A stretch of DNA of 64,000 nucleotides from the NCBI RefSeq assembly GCF_003672135.1, contig NC_039512.1:6108874-6172873 (forward strand), given 5' to 3'. This DNA comes from Ooceraea biroi. Its lineage: Eukaryota; Arthropoda; Insecta; Hymenoptera; Formicidae. The notes below the pieces were generated by a model. That model was not told where the DNA came from. It saw only the letters and a program-made list of their open reading frames with translations, and did not search any database. The translations under genes were made by a program, and so were the position numbers. Each line of letters opens with the position of its first letter. The first letter of the stretch is position 1. This document shows positions 24,101-36,674 of the stretch, piece after piece.

Positions 24101-26206
24101 TTGAATAAAATTTATTATTTCCTGTTTCGATATGATGACTGAGTTTGCAGTCTATTTTTAATTTTTGTACGTTTTTGTAAAAAGCACAAAATTGTTTATA
24201 AATAAATCTTCCGAAAAGATTAGGCTTTATTTAAAAATAGCCATTATTTAATATTGTCAAGTGGACAATGAAACAGAAGATTGGGTTTGTGCTATATTTA
24301 TATCGGCGCGACTCTTGTATCGCCAATCCTAACTGAGACGACGTGCCAAGAAATGTGGGTAAAGCATTTGGCGCAGTTTGCGGGATTGTTAGGGCACTGT
24401 CTCTGTCGTCACATATATAAATGCGTGATTCGCCTAACTCATATAGAAATAATGATGATCGCGTACTTCAATACAAAAATCTTAGAAATATTAAATATTG
24501 CTTTTCGCGGAATAATTCATTGTCATGGAATCTTCAAGCACGTCACAAAAATTCTGAATATCACAAAGATGCAAAATAGTCGGGATAAATTTTTATAAAA
24601 ATGTTATTAAAAAATACCGTAATTGTCGATATCAATTGTAATATTGAATTTATGACAACTGACATTCGAATCAAAATATCGAAAAATTATTTTTTATGAA
24701 ATAAATTGGAAAAATTATTAATGAGTATTCAGATTGTCATAGAAAGTTTAATTGAAGTTGTATGCGCGGGAACTCGCGCGGCGGAAGTCAGTGAACTTTT
24801 CACGCAAAGAGTATGCGACGCGCGCGATAGACATGACGTTTCCGTTAGAAGCGCTCGACCGCGCAATAGCGTCTTTGAGTTATTGCATGATGTTAGCGAA
24901 GACTAACGAGAATTTATGAACGCGACAATGAGTCGTCTAGTCTAGTCGACAATACGCGGCGGATAGCTCTCGTACCATTGACTTCAGCTGCACTCTTCTA
25001 TCTCAAATTGCTCTCGAGAGTCGATCAGTTTACTCAACTACTATCCGATAATGTTAATGTTGTTATCTATTATATGCGCACCATCTTCTGCTGTTATGAT
25101 GGAATTTCCCCGATCGCAAACACAATGTCACTACATCAATTTTTTTTATTTTGAGAAATTGCCGTGTATAATCATTCAAACAAAAACGATTGAAGTGAGA
25201 AGAAGAAATTCAGAGAAATATTTTTCAGACATTTTCGATCATTCTTAATCATCTTAAAGATTATTTAATTATCGAATCCAGCAATAAGTGTGAATCAACT
25301 AACGATCGATATCGTTTGTTATCGCTTATTGCTCGATTCGTATTTATTATCGCACAGACGTAACGGGCTGTGTATAGTGACATATAATAAATGCGAAGTG
25401 CATTGAAAATGCTTGTCGTAGATGGACTGAATCAACTTGTGCTGGTATTGTCGTCCGATAAATTCAACTTGAACAAACAACCGGTGACGCGCACGATTAT
25501 CATACCGGCGAAACTTGCGCATACGTCCGACGAGATATTTTAATTTTCACATCCAAGGTTATCTCGAGTCCATATACTCGGTTTTTAGTGCTTGATGCGA
25601 CCGTTGCAAAAGTCGTTTGGAAGAAAAGAATGCAAATTCTGCATCTATGCATCGTTTCATCGCGCGTTCGTGATGAAATATCTTCGTCGGCGAATAAGCG
25701 CACTGAGAAAAATGATTTGATTGTACCAACAAGACGTATATGATATGCAATTTGGTTAAAAATTTCTAGTTATCACGAACTGGATATTTTATAACTAGAA
25801 CGTTTGATAGACTGTACTATAATCTGGAAATTCCTAAAGGAATTCCGATTCGTATATTTTCCAACAGACAGACTGGTTGAACCTACCAGATTTCTAATTA
25901 ATGCAATCAGATTTTTTTTTAATGCGTTTTTATGATCTTTGTACATTAACGTGAATTATATACACCATTTATTATCGTCCATCACATTTATTGTCCACCG
26001 CGCAGTGGCAGGTTATAAAAGCGTTATAAAAGCGCGGTAATTAGGAACGAGAAATCGCTCGAGGAAAACGAGGTATTATCCACAGCGCCTGTCTCTGGGG
26101 TTAATCGAAAGATTGTTTTTGCAAAAAAGATATTGCGACTTTATTACAGTACGTACACGTAATAGATGTAAAATATGTAGTTTTACATGCTGACATAATA
26201 GAATAT
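21190..26206. other. Gene-free stretch with a GC-rich block
   Basis: No exon supported. From about 21,700 to 23,700 the DNA is CpG-dense, and open frames overlap on both strands without any family motif. Near 22,455 the sequence AAGGTGTCCCAAACTTTCC looks like one end of a transposable element (GGTGTCCCA ends are common in insects), but no matching second end was found. A 14-bp-arm AT palindrome lies near 24,078-24,112. Confidence 0.4.
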
Positions 26207-26676
26207 CGAGGGGTTGGTCACTAGCGGTTATAGTGTACAAAAATTACCCTTGATACGGATTACCTTTAAATTACCTCAGATTCCTTAAGATTACCTAATA
26301 CTACAACAGTTCGATCACATAACTTGGCAAAAGTTTCAATTTACTGTCAAAATTCATCAATGCCGTATTTTCCGTATTGATTTCAGCCGGTAGTTCCCTC
26401 GATGATTGTTCAGAATTTTCCATTTTGATCGATTTCGATAATAAAACCAGAAAAAAATAATAAACTAGCACAGAGCAGGCAGCTCGGCGGACATATAGAC
26501 CCGAAAACATATGAAAGGTTGCGTTTCCGATATTTGGTTGTCTCTCGGCGGTTAGATATACTGAATATATATCGCGCATGGTATCACGATTACCTTAGAT
26601 TACCTCAGATTATCTGAGACTACCCTAAAAATTACCTAGCCCTTGTACAAAGATTACCTCAGTGACCAACCCCTCG
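26207..26676. mobile_element. 470-bp MITE with 8-bp target duplication
   Basis: The ends are inverted CGAGGGGTTGGTCACT (16 bp) and the flanks are a perfect 8-bp direct repeat TAGAATAT (26,199-26,206 and 26,677-26,684). Subterminal regions are packed with copies of ATTACCT and GATTACCTCAG on the plus strand, a possible array of transposase-binding sites. Eight-bp duplications point to a hAT-like or P-like element. A 92-codon minus-strand frame (26,301-26,579) fills most of the interior; it includes MENSEQSSRELPAEINTE and has no recognised domain. No transposase is encoded. Confidence 0.87.
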
Positions 26677-26684
26677 TAGAATAT

Positions 26685-29600
26685 ATATTCGAGAAACATT
26701 TTTTTATAAGATTTTTTTATGACAAGCTCATGTATATAGTTTTTTCTTTTTGAGACTCTTGCTTTTTCGGTTTTTATTTAATAATTTTTTAAAATTTAAA
26801 TTATTAAAAGGCTACGGTTTCGCCAAATTTTAAATAATTTTGCAATTCTAATAGATGTTCTTTCCTTTTTCATGGAATTCACACCAGTGAGACGTTCAAT
26901 TGATGAAACATGAAACTCGATTTCACAGTCGTGCGCGATTGCACATGTACAACTATATTATAGTGTGCAGATGACGTGAAAACAAGCAAGATAATTTATG
27001 CACACAGTAAGAGATGTGGACACGCTATTTATCGAAAATAGCTTTTTCTTCGTTTTTATCACCGGCACTATACACTGATTGTGAGATCTGCGTTTGCTCG
27101 TTCCAATCGTTAGCTTCTATCCGTGACAACCATTGTCACGATTCTAATCGATCGAAACTAATGTCGAACGGACGTGATTGGTTGAGGAAAAGACTTCATA
27201 ATTCAACACCTTTGTTGGAATTAATTGATTAATTTTTTTCGAGGTCGTTTGATGACGCCGCACGCGCAAGTTTAGATAATATACTTATTAACTCGTAAGC
27301 TAATTTATCGAGGTCGACACACACCTTGTCGGTAGAGGGTTCGCGCGAATAAAGTATGCAATTTAAAACGCGAACGAATAGAAATTATACTAATTCTGGT
27401 GACTGATACGAGTATTCCACGAGTGACGTTTAGCTCATACAAGTGGCGTCTCAATTTACGTCAGCTCGATTTGCGTTCTTTTGGTAGGCTGCATCGCTTA
27501 CGTATTATGGCGTTACCAATGTTGATTTTGCGCAGTTTACACTTCCAATTGCGTCAGTTAAGGCTTTCCATTTATCTCGTATATCTCAGCGTGGTCCGAT
27601 TGCTTCACTTTACGTTGCTTTATTTCTATCTGTTACTCTCTTTATTTCTCTCTCTCTCTCAGCACAAATGCGACGCAATTTCTCAATCTCGAATATGTAA
27701 AGTCATCACAAAAGTTTTCGAGCCACGTTACCTTAATCGATGCCACCTTTCATTCCCTGAGAGGTAGCATTAATTATGAGGGAGGAAAGAGTCCAGGTAT
27801 GCGCAATGAATGCATGTACATGCGATTCGCACGCAAATGATGACCCCGTTGACATCATGAGACGTACGTTTATAATGCGCCTCTGACTTTCCTCGCGTGC
27901 CTCGAGCTTTATCAAGACGCACTTAAGGCATCATAGAAATAAACGAAAAAGGCAATGAGATCTTACAGGTGTAGATATTTTTGTACGATACATCTTTATT
28001 ATTAATTTGTTAAATGAAACTTATTTCAATTTTTTGCAAAAAGACATTTTTTGTACTGCCAAGGGAAAGGTGAAGGTATCGTAAAGTGTCATTCAGACTT
28101 GACACATCGAAAGCTGATCCCGCGTGCGCGTGACCCTGCGGGCTCCGATAAAATCGCGATCGCTGCGTTTCGATTCGCCGAGTAATTTTCGCGTGCTTTC
28201 TCCTTGACATAGCAACGAGATATACTTATGAGAGAACGAGAAAATAGTAATTTCCTGCGAACCGCATAATGTACAACATGTAAATGGCGACATGTTGTTT
28301 TTCTCGAGCTATACGTAATGACACGGATGCGCAGCGTGTTACACCACGGAGATAAAATCGGATCTGGGTTGCGCGCGACTCGCTAGTGCGTGAGTCAGTT
28401 GCTTGTCGCGTCGTCGACTGGAACAAATAGAATTATTAGGCTGATGCACGAATAACGGCTGCTTCGGTATTGGCCGATGCGTATTTTTCTACTGGACAAA
28501 TGTTTCCGCCAAGCTCGTTACATAAAACGATCGCTAAAGATTTTAAGAGAGAGAGAGAGAAAGAATGCGATAAGATATCGTTCTCCTAATTTAGAAAACA
28601 ACTTTCTGAGGAAGCTGATAAACACAAAATAATAAATGCATGATATAATGAGATTTTAATTAATCAAATTTGTTGTTGAGAAGATTTTTTAAAGTAATAA
28701 AGAGATCGTTCTACATGTTTTTTTTATCGCTTATAAGTATTTACTACTGACTAATGTCTTTTTGTGTTTCACAATATTGTACGACAAACATTTGTAAGAA
28801 AGACGTCTCGCCTGAAAATAAGAAACAACACATAAATACAGTTGGTGATTCATTTTAGGATTCTAAATTATCTAGCATACGGGAAAGTGTAAATTCTATG
28901 GTAGGCACGTGCGTCTTTTAGTGATACACTAGTACGCAATCATTTACACTTCGCCGCCTGCTGCGACAAATTGACGAGCCTTCGGTTGATCCTTGTACCG
29001 AGTCACTTTCATTAGCGTAGCGACAGCTAAAGAACCTTAATCGTCGGATATAATGTGCTATTAGACGTTGATTATTGAACTGGATCACAAAGGAAACTTA
29101 TTTACTTTCCCCACGTAAATGTGTAAGTTCTCGATCGTCTTTACGTGATACTTTTATGACAATAAATTTGATTTATTTATCAATTTTATACTTTTCTTCT
29201 GAGAAATAATCATGGAAAATTGTATAAGTGCCAGATTTAAAACCTTTCAGATCTTTACTAAATTATATTATATAATAATATATTGCATATATAAATTATT
29301 TATTTCTTACAATTAATATCTATATATTATATATAATAGATATTAATATCTATATTATTCTCTATTAGCAATGGCACTTATATAGCGAGGTGACACAGAC
29401 AGACTAACATGCAACATCATTACGCGATATATACCGGGGATTCACGGGTTTTCAATACAGAGGCGATCACATGCATGTTACCGAACGTTTCTGTTATAAT
29501 ATTCTGCGGTTTATGATAATGATATGCATGAAATTGCTTCTTCGAATTTTGCGACATTTAGCGTATGGCATACAATGTTTTTCTGCAATGTTTCGCTGAA

Positions 29601-32600
29601 ATACTATTCGTATCCTTTGATAAATATCATCTCAATTGTTCTTTACTAAAGATATCTAGAAGATACTTACTGAATAAATGTAAATTAATTACATGCAACT
29701 TTGATTAACAGTTTGCGTCATTGGTTTTTTCTAGTTCTAAAGTAGAATCGATTCAAAAGTGAATTCTACGTACTTCGATGGCGAGTGAATAATTGGCTTC
29801 TTGAAACTATTTTGAAATTGCTGCAAGAGACATCATCGTGAGTCATTGACATAGTGTGCAATCATGATCACGCGTGCTGACGATGACGCGTTGTTGCATT
29901 ACTCGCGAAGAGGTCGCAAGGAGTCAGAAAAAGAACTCTAAGCGAACTAGAGGCGCCCGGAAGTGATCTATATCGCGAGTGCCCATTTATAGGCGCCGAT
30001 GAACGCACTCACGTGTCGCTGAATTAAATTAAAAGCGGCCACTGAAGCTGACAGTTGCCCCTCTTGTTTGCACAGATCTACTGCGAATTAATCTCTTAAA
30101 TTACGAATTTTTTTATTTCTCGCAGCTGAAACATATAAGAATATTTTCATATACAATGTATTTGGGGTAATATGAGTACAAGATCCTTAAGGATTAAGAT
30201 GTATTGTGTTTGGAATTCAGTTAAAATATTAATTTTCCCAAAACTGCAGAATAATTTATCCAATATCAAGTTTAATTTTTTCTTTCTCGGGATTATCAAG
30301 TATCAACATATCCACTAACATTACGAATGGATACGAAAACCTTGATACGAGAAATACAAAATAAATCTGTGTCTATATTGATACGAGATACGAACATACT
30401 GATTAACCGATTAAAAATGCTAAACTGAACATTTACGCTAGATTATTATGAAATATGTATCAATAATTGTGGAAATTCTGATGTACCGAATCGCCTAGTG
30501 TTTTTCAAATACCTACCAGAATATTCAAATACCTACCTTATATCGGCGTATAATACTTCTAAGTAGATGCATACTTCAGTTATTTTCATTGTTTTATTTC
30601 AAGTGATATCGATAAAACAGGAAGCATTGATATTTCGCGTAAAGAAATTATCAAGAATTATTCTATTTTATGATATTCATCTTATTCTATTCCGAAATGA
30701 AAACGATGATGAAACTTAAATTCACATGTACAGCCGAACGGTCTTACAAATACGATTATTACAAGATTATGTCAATCACGTTTTGCGATAATTCGATAAT
30801 TTGGAAAGACATGTGATAAAGATACTCAACTTAATATTTCTGTAAAGAATTACAACATTTCACAGAAAACTGGATACAAAAAATGTATACGTACGAAAAA
30901 TATTGCAGCAAACTGTTCTTGTACATCTTATGTCTGTTGCAATATTAATTATAATAAAATTAATCTTGATCCTATCGAAACTTTGTATACATGTACAATT
31001 GTACAATTTCGAAAGATTTATCTTGATTTAAATTAAATGAATCTTCTTTATCTATCTGTTTCTTTACGGTGTTAATGGGTAAAATATCGATGTCTTTCTT
31101 CTGATGGCATATACTACTCGCGAGTAGACTTCTACGAGGAAACCGCAGGAACCGAGTCGCCGTCACGCGCGAGAGTAACGGTTCACCGGTGTGACTACTG
31201 CTGGAAACAATCCGCTCGCATCAGTCATGCAAAACGGAGAACCGCAGTTACAATGCTATTATGAGCCGAGTGCGGCTGCAAAGCTGTCGCGTTTATGGCC
31301 GTACGTTTCACTCTCAAGTATCCAATGTGTATCGAAGTATAAGTATTCAGCGAGTCGTCGTTGAAAACGATCATTCTGGAAATGCAAAATAATACTCGGT
31401 AACGACTCTGATTTAATACCATAGCAAAAGTCTGCGTATCTTGAAGTCTCGGGTAGCCAATACAGGATTTTGCCTTGTAATCGTACCGCAAACGTAAACA
31501 AGTTCCCCCTTCTTAGGAGTGGGAACGGAAGAGTCGCCTATAATATTCTTGTTATTCATTTATTTCGCTATTTGCAATTCACTTCGCCTGCAGACGGAAG
31601 TTTCCTTCTGCTTTATCTTAATTGTTCTTTCAGCTGCACCTTATTCAGCTGCGCCCAATAAAAACGGATGCACAACAAGCGGAAACGTACGCTATATGTA
31701 TTTCAACAAAATTCACACAATCGGCCATGATCCTCTTCGTATCGTTTCCTTAGAATACCTACGTAAATTGATTACTTAGCAAGTCGAAAACAGCAGCATA
31801 CGTCACGTTCGTGTGTGACGCAGGGATCAGCTGATCGCTATGTCACGTGGAAATTATGATGAAAGTGCAAGCTGCATCCTTGATGGTGCAGCGTCAATCA
31901 GTACGACCGGTTCTGTGACCGTTGCGGCTTCGAATTCCGTATATGGTATCATATTATGTAGTTTTCACTTCGTACATTTCAATGGCAGTACATTTCCAAC
32001 AGCTTTTTTCCAACGTGCTATCCATTTCTCTTGATCATTCCCGTGATAATTAAGAGCACCTTCAATGTGCACGATGCTGAAGTTTCAAATTTGTGAAAAT
32101 ATATTCGAAACATATCTCTTTTAATATTTATGTAAATTAAAAATTCTTAACTTTCCAGGAATCGTACACGCGACGTAAACATGTTTTTCGAGTCCGAAGC
32201 GAACATCGCGTGCGATATCCGATAATTCGAAACCGTTAGATTGTCTCTGTAAACCTCTCAAGTGTCGCTGTTGGCGAGACATCGTTTCGACAACGATCAG
32301 TTTCGCTCGTGTTCGCGGAAACTTTTTTTCGGATTACTGCGGATTACGGACGGCTGCGCGTTGCGTTGGCCTCGACGTCGTTGGCACACGCATAGTGCGC
32401 TATCATAACGGCTGCCAAGCACAATATCTCTACGCACTCGGTAGCGCATCGTATATCCGATAGACTGCCTTCTGTTCAAAGTAATAGATTTTGCACTGTT
32501 CGCTTACACCGAGTTTACTTGTGACAATTGTGAAATTCAAGTTGGCCGATGCGCGACATTAGAGATTCATGCCGTCGAGAATATCTAAGGACGCATTTCT

Positions 32601-33000
32601 TAATCTGCATGCTTGGTTGGTTTGCATAGGATCACGTGTGTAATTGGCTGCAGAATTGGTTTCTGCGAAATATGTTCATAAATAAGACATTTGCTTAATC
32701 TTGTAGAATTTAGTGTCTTCTGCAAATGCGATACGTACCGAATCATTCCAGTTTTCCTTCCAGAAGTACAAACAGAAATGCGTTTTATACTGCGTGATTC
32801 AAGAATCAAGAACACACAGCGCAGCGATTTATTTGTATACATCACTCTATTTATGATTCTTTACGACTCTATCTACGATATTGTACACTGACCAGGGTTA
32901 ATCGTCGATTTTTTCAAGTTCGCGACTAATTGCAGTATAAGTTTAATTTACTCCTTATCTTTTCTCTCTAATTTTAGTTCTGGGAGAGGAGAATTAGATA
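26685..33000. other. AT-rich gene-free stretch
   Basis: No coding exon, RNA gene or complete element could be supported. The longest plus frame (27,399-27,767) is leucine-rich by composition and resembles no family. A short (GA)n run lies at about 28,549, and a very AT-rich patch with local palindromes at 29,260-29,370. Confidence 0.35.
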
Positions 33001-35500
33001 AATTAAGATTAGATATATCCTTCTCTTTACTACGTAAAGATAAGATTGAAGCTCTTTTCTCGACCAGCAGGTGCATCCGAGCACAATATATTTCTCGTAA
33101 TCGCAAACTTTTTCCGAGAACCGTAAACTTCAATTCACTATGTGATGTACGTTTCGGCACGGGCTGGTTTACCCGGATTTACCTCTCAAAGAAAGCCGAC
33201 AGTGCAAGTCTGTTTGTTTGTAACCGCATTCCCGCGTGAGTACGGTCTCGTCGTGAAAGCACTGAAACGACACCGAAGAAACCGCAGCCCCAAGTCGCGA
33301 TCCCTCGCGTTCCGGGTGAGCTACCCGCATGCCACATCGATGAGTGGCTGTGCAACGTTCCACGGGCGGACGCTTACTTGCACGCGCGGATAAGTATGCA
33401 AGTAAGCAGGTCGATGCACTCCACCCACACCTGGCCCGCGCGAAATAGTTGGCCTGTCCTTGACACGACGTGAACCGGCGGTTTCTATACCGCGTCGGGA
33501 TCCGCCCAATTCGCTCTCGGCAAATGAGGATCGTACTCATTCCGCCATGGTTCGTTTATCCACTTATGGGAAATTTCGCCAGCGCACGGTAATTGGTCGG
33601 AATTAGCCGCGCGATAAAATCGCGGGGTTAAATTAGCCGCGTTGCGGAATTGCCCGACTCATCCTTTCCTTACTTTTGCTGCCGGCCATTTGTCACGGCC
33701 GGCGTTTCCATTCGCCGACAGTACCGTCACTTTTTGTATCTATTCCGAACGTTTGGCAGTTCGCTTGACCTGCCGCACTATGGACGTGCCAAGTCGCGAA
33801 CCGATATGCACATCGGTCGACGCTTTCTTAAGTACGCGGTGCACCCAGGTCCGACTTAAGGCTATCGCCGTTTCTATTGTTGAAAGACCCAGACAGAGAT
33901 AGGTTGCCGCATTTAATTCTGGCAGAGACAGCGTTGTTTGGTCGAGACTTGAAACATCCGGCAGAATGAGAATCTTTATCCTTACCATTAATATAAACAT
34001 TATATTTCAGCAACACAAATAAAAAATAAACGGTGCAGCACATCTATCGATTATCTTTAATTTTTTATATATTTTGCAATATATTTTGCAGAGTTGTAAA
34101 TTGAGCGTGGTAAACTGAGTGTGCGTGAGCGCGAAAAAACAAAAGAGAGAAATGGAAATGTATATCTTTCTCTCTCGCAGAATTTTGCGATCGCTTTATG
34201 TCAAGACTCCTATTATAAGGTCTCTAACGGGAGACATGTTGCGACGCGTTCGAAAATGTTCATCGAATTTAGCAGGAGACAGTGCTGCAAGTTGGAACAG
34301 TCAAATATTGTAAACGGTTTCCATATAAAGTACATACAAAGGGCACCGAGACGCGTTGGGCCAGTGCTGGATGCACACTATAGACATCGTCCGGCTCCTC
34401 TACAGCTGCATCCCCGTCCTCTGGCATCCGCGTCGCATCGAACCGCGCACGTGCCCTCACGCGCGGCCCACGCGCGTGAGGCCGATGAGGGATCGCCATG
34501 CAACGCGGGAATGAGCGCGAAACTTGTTTACGCGACGGAGCACCATTGCGCATTCCGCAGCGTAAGTCGCGGTTATTCAGGGAGCCTTGACTCGTAGCCG
34601 GCGCGCGTAGGTGCATCTCCTCGCATCTACGATTGTCCGACCAGACGGAGGGAGATCTCGCGGATCGCGGACCGCGCTTGCTCGGCTCGGAATTAATTGT
34701 GGACCATGAGCGCGCATGAGCGTACATACGAGAGGCCACTCTTCGTTCTCTTGATCTTTGTTGATCAGGTCGGTCCATAGTTACACGAGCATCCAAGTGT
34801 TATCACAGTCGTTGCGATGCAGCATGAAGTCATTTGGCAAAAAATTGCCGGTAAGAAATGGTCAATAACTCAGGTACGAGTATTGCTGATTTAACGACCA
34901 AAGCGAAGAATCTTTAAACGAATCGCGAACGTTTGGAATTTCTAGCGATGACAAGATTTCTACTGTTGCTGTCCTCTTTCACGACCGATTCCTTCCACGT
35001 TTAAGGAATCTTTTATTACAGTGCCGAGGTGTGTTAGTCAATCGAAAATACTGATACGGCATTCGGCGTTTCTTTTTCGCGCACCGCGAACACTATAGGC
35101 CATTGTACGAAGTACGTGGAGATCTTGCACTCGAAGGTCGGCGAAGAATCGCCACGGCCGAGGCTGATCACTCGCTGGAATTTGTTCGAAAGCAGCGCGG
35201 GAGCGCGATACAGTCGCGGCCGCTACTTCGTCGTGTTTCATCTGCCGCGTGGGAGGTCTGGGATCAGTGTAGTTCGCATTGGAACGCGAAAAATGACGCA
35301 GTGGTAATCGCAGTCGGTGATTTAGAGGCCGCACTATCTGCTAGGAATAATGTGCGTGCGCGTCGGTCGGGGAGAATACACGAGGTCAAGCGCGATGGTA
35401 GCCTTTTGTTCATCCGGAGTACCGCCTGGACAAAGGAACTGCGCGTAAAATATGCACCCTCAAAGGAAAAGAGGCAATGCGCTAGACATTAGTATTTCCC
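33001..35500. other. CpG-rich block with long opposed open frames, no recognised product
   Basis: G+C and CpG rise sharply. Frames of 158 codons (plus, 34,121-34,597) and 175 codons (minus, 34,269-34,796) overlap on opposite strands, and a 129-codon plus frame lies at 35,103-35,492. All are rich in R, A, S and P and lack motifs, so composition explains them better than coding. A perfect 10-bp-arm hairpin CTTACTTGCA/TGCAAGTAAG sits at 33,373-33,406. A distal promoter or noncoding first exon is possible. Confidence 0.35.
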
Positions 35501-36513
35501 ACAGGTGCCCACAGGTTCCACAAACTCGATTAGTGTACAATCCAATTTTCAAACTCAATTTCCTCTCGTTGCGGTAATTGCACCGTTGGATAAACGTAGA
35601 AAGTGAATCTCTCAGGTTCTTGCCTTTGATCGCTGCAGCAAATAAAGTTTCCGTGTCTCGAGTACGCAGATTAATCTCCTCGATTTTGCGATTGAGTTAA
35701 GCTCGCACGATGAAATATTTTACTAAAATATTATACTGAAAAGACATTTTTATTGATATTTATTACATATTGAAACTTGTTATATGCATATATTACAGTC
35801 AGACATATTACATTAAATTGAAAAAAAGGAATTATACAGAGTATGCTTAAATCACACGTGACCACATGATATATATTGTAAAATTTCACGCGTGGCTAGA
35901 ACACGCATATTTCGGTCAGCCGGTAAGTCTCATGGACAATCTTGGGGATAGAAGACCGGTGATTTCTACAGCGTTCACATACGGACAAGGTTAACCGGTC
36001 GATGAGCTCAAGAGTCAAGCTGGAAACGATCCACGTAGCGATTTGTCGTCACGCACGAGGGCTTTCTATTCCTCCGTGGCAATGAAATCGCCACGTGTGA
36101 AAATCCGGTTTTCATTCTTCCAACAGTTCCGAAATATCTTCTGTTTCTGCTTACTCGAATCTATTTAGAGAAGTTGAACACGTTTGCACATCACACGTTA
36201 TCTATATATCTATACAACTATATTTAGAAGAAAGAATACTTAACTTGAGATATGGAAAAGCTAGTTTTTGTTGAAAGAATAAACACATGTTATGTTCGAT
36301 CCTGGATTGCCAGGGCGGTATGTGCGCAATGCAAGGATACAAATCAGCGGTTTTGCGTAGAAATTCCATGCCAATCATATTCAAGTTTTCTCTCGGAACC
36401 GGAAAGTCTATGCCGAGTTTTTTAGCAAAATTCAAATGCAAAACTTTGCATTCAGAAATGAGAATAAGAATCTAAGAAAAATTTGAATATTAGCAAGTCC
36501 ACCGTATACTATA
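35501..36513. other. AT-rich stretch with a possible coding fossil
   Basis: The minus frame 36,202-36,441 reads MHLNFAKKLGIDFPVPREN and later IAHIPPWQSRIEHNMCLF. The IPPW pattern recalls the segment before the RNase H domain of some insect LINE (jockey-type) elements, but the match is too short to call. Otherwise nothing is seen. Confidence 0.25.
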
Positions 36514-36674
36514 ATATGTGAAAAATAAAATTCTTATATATTGTACCAAGAGCAGTCCTCAATATACAAAATAAAAGTGAATAGAAGGAATTAATAGAAA
36601 AGTTTAAATTTTGTTAAACAATTCGCACGGCAGTGCCAATGCCTTTGTAATTAAGTTTGAATTAAAATTGAATG
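36514..36674 (+). repeat. Dispersed repeat, copy 1 (~160 bp)
   Basis: Starts near ATATGTGAAAAATAAAATTC and runs to GAATTAAAATTGAAT. It matches 39,847-40,003 in the same orientation with a few substitutions and short indels, sharing for example AATTCGCACGGC. Element class unknown. Confidence 0.75.

Noticed and set aside
27399..27767. 122-codon plus-strand frame, leucine-rich
   Set aside because: The leucine and arginine content follows from local CTT/CGT-rich sequence; it is not a leucine-rich repeat pattern.
33430..33545. Possible tRNA-derived SINE
   Set aside because: GGGATCCGCCC and GGTTC-like strings suggested pol III boxes, but the A and B boxes could not be placed at proper spacing and no tRNA fold was found.
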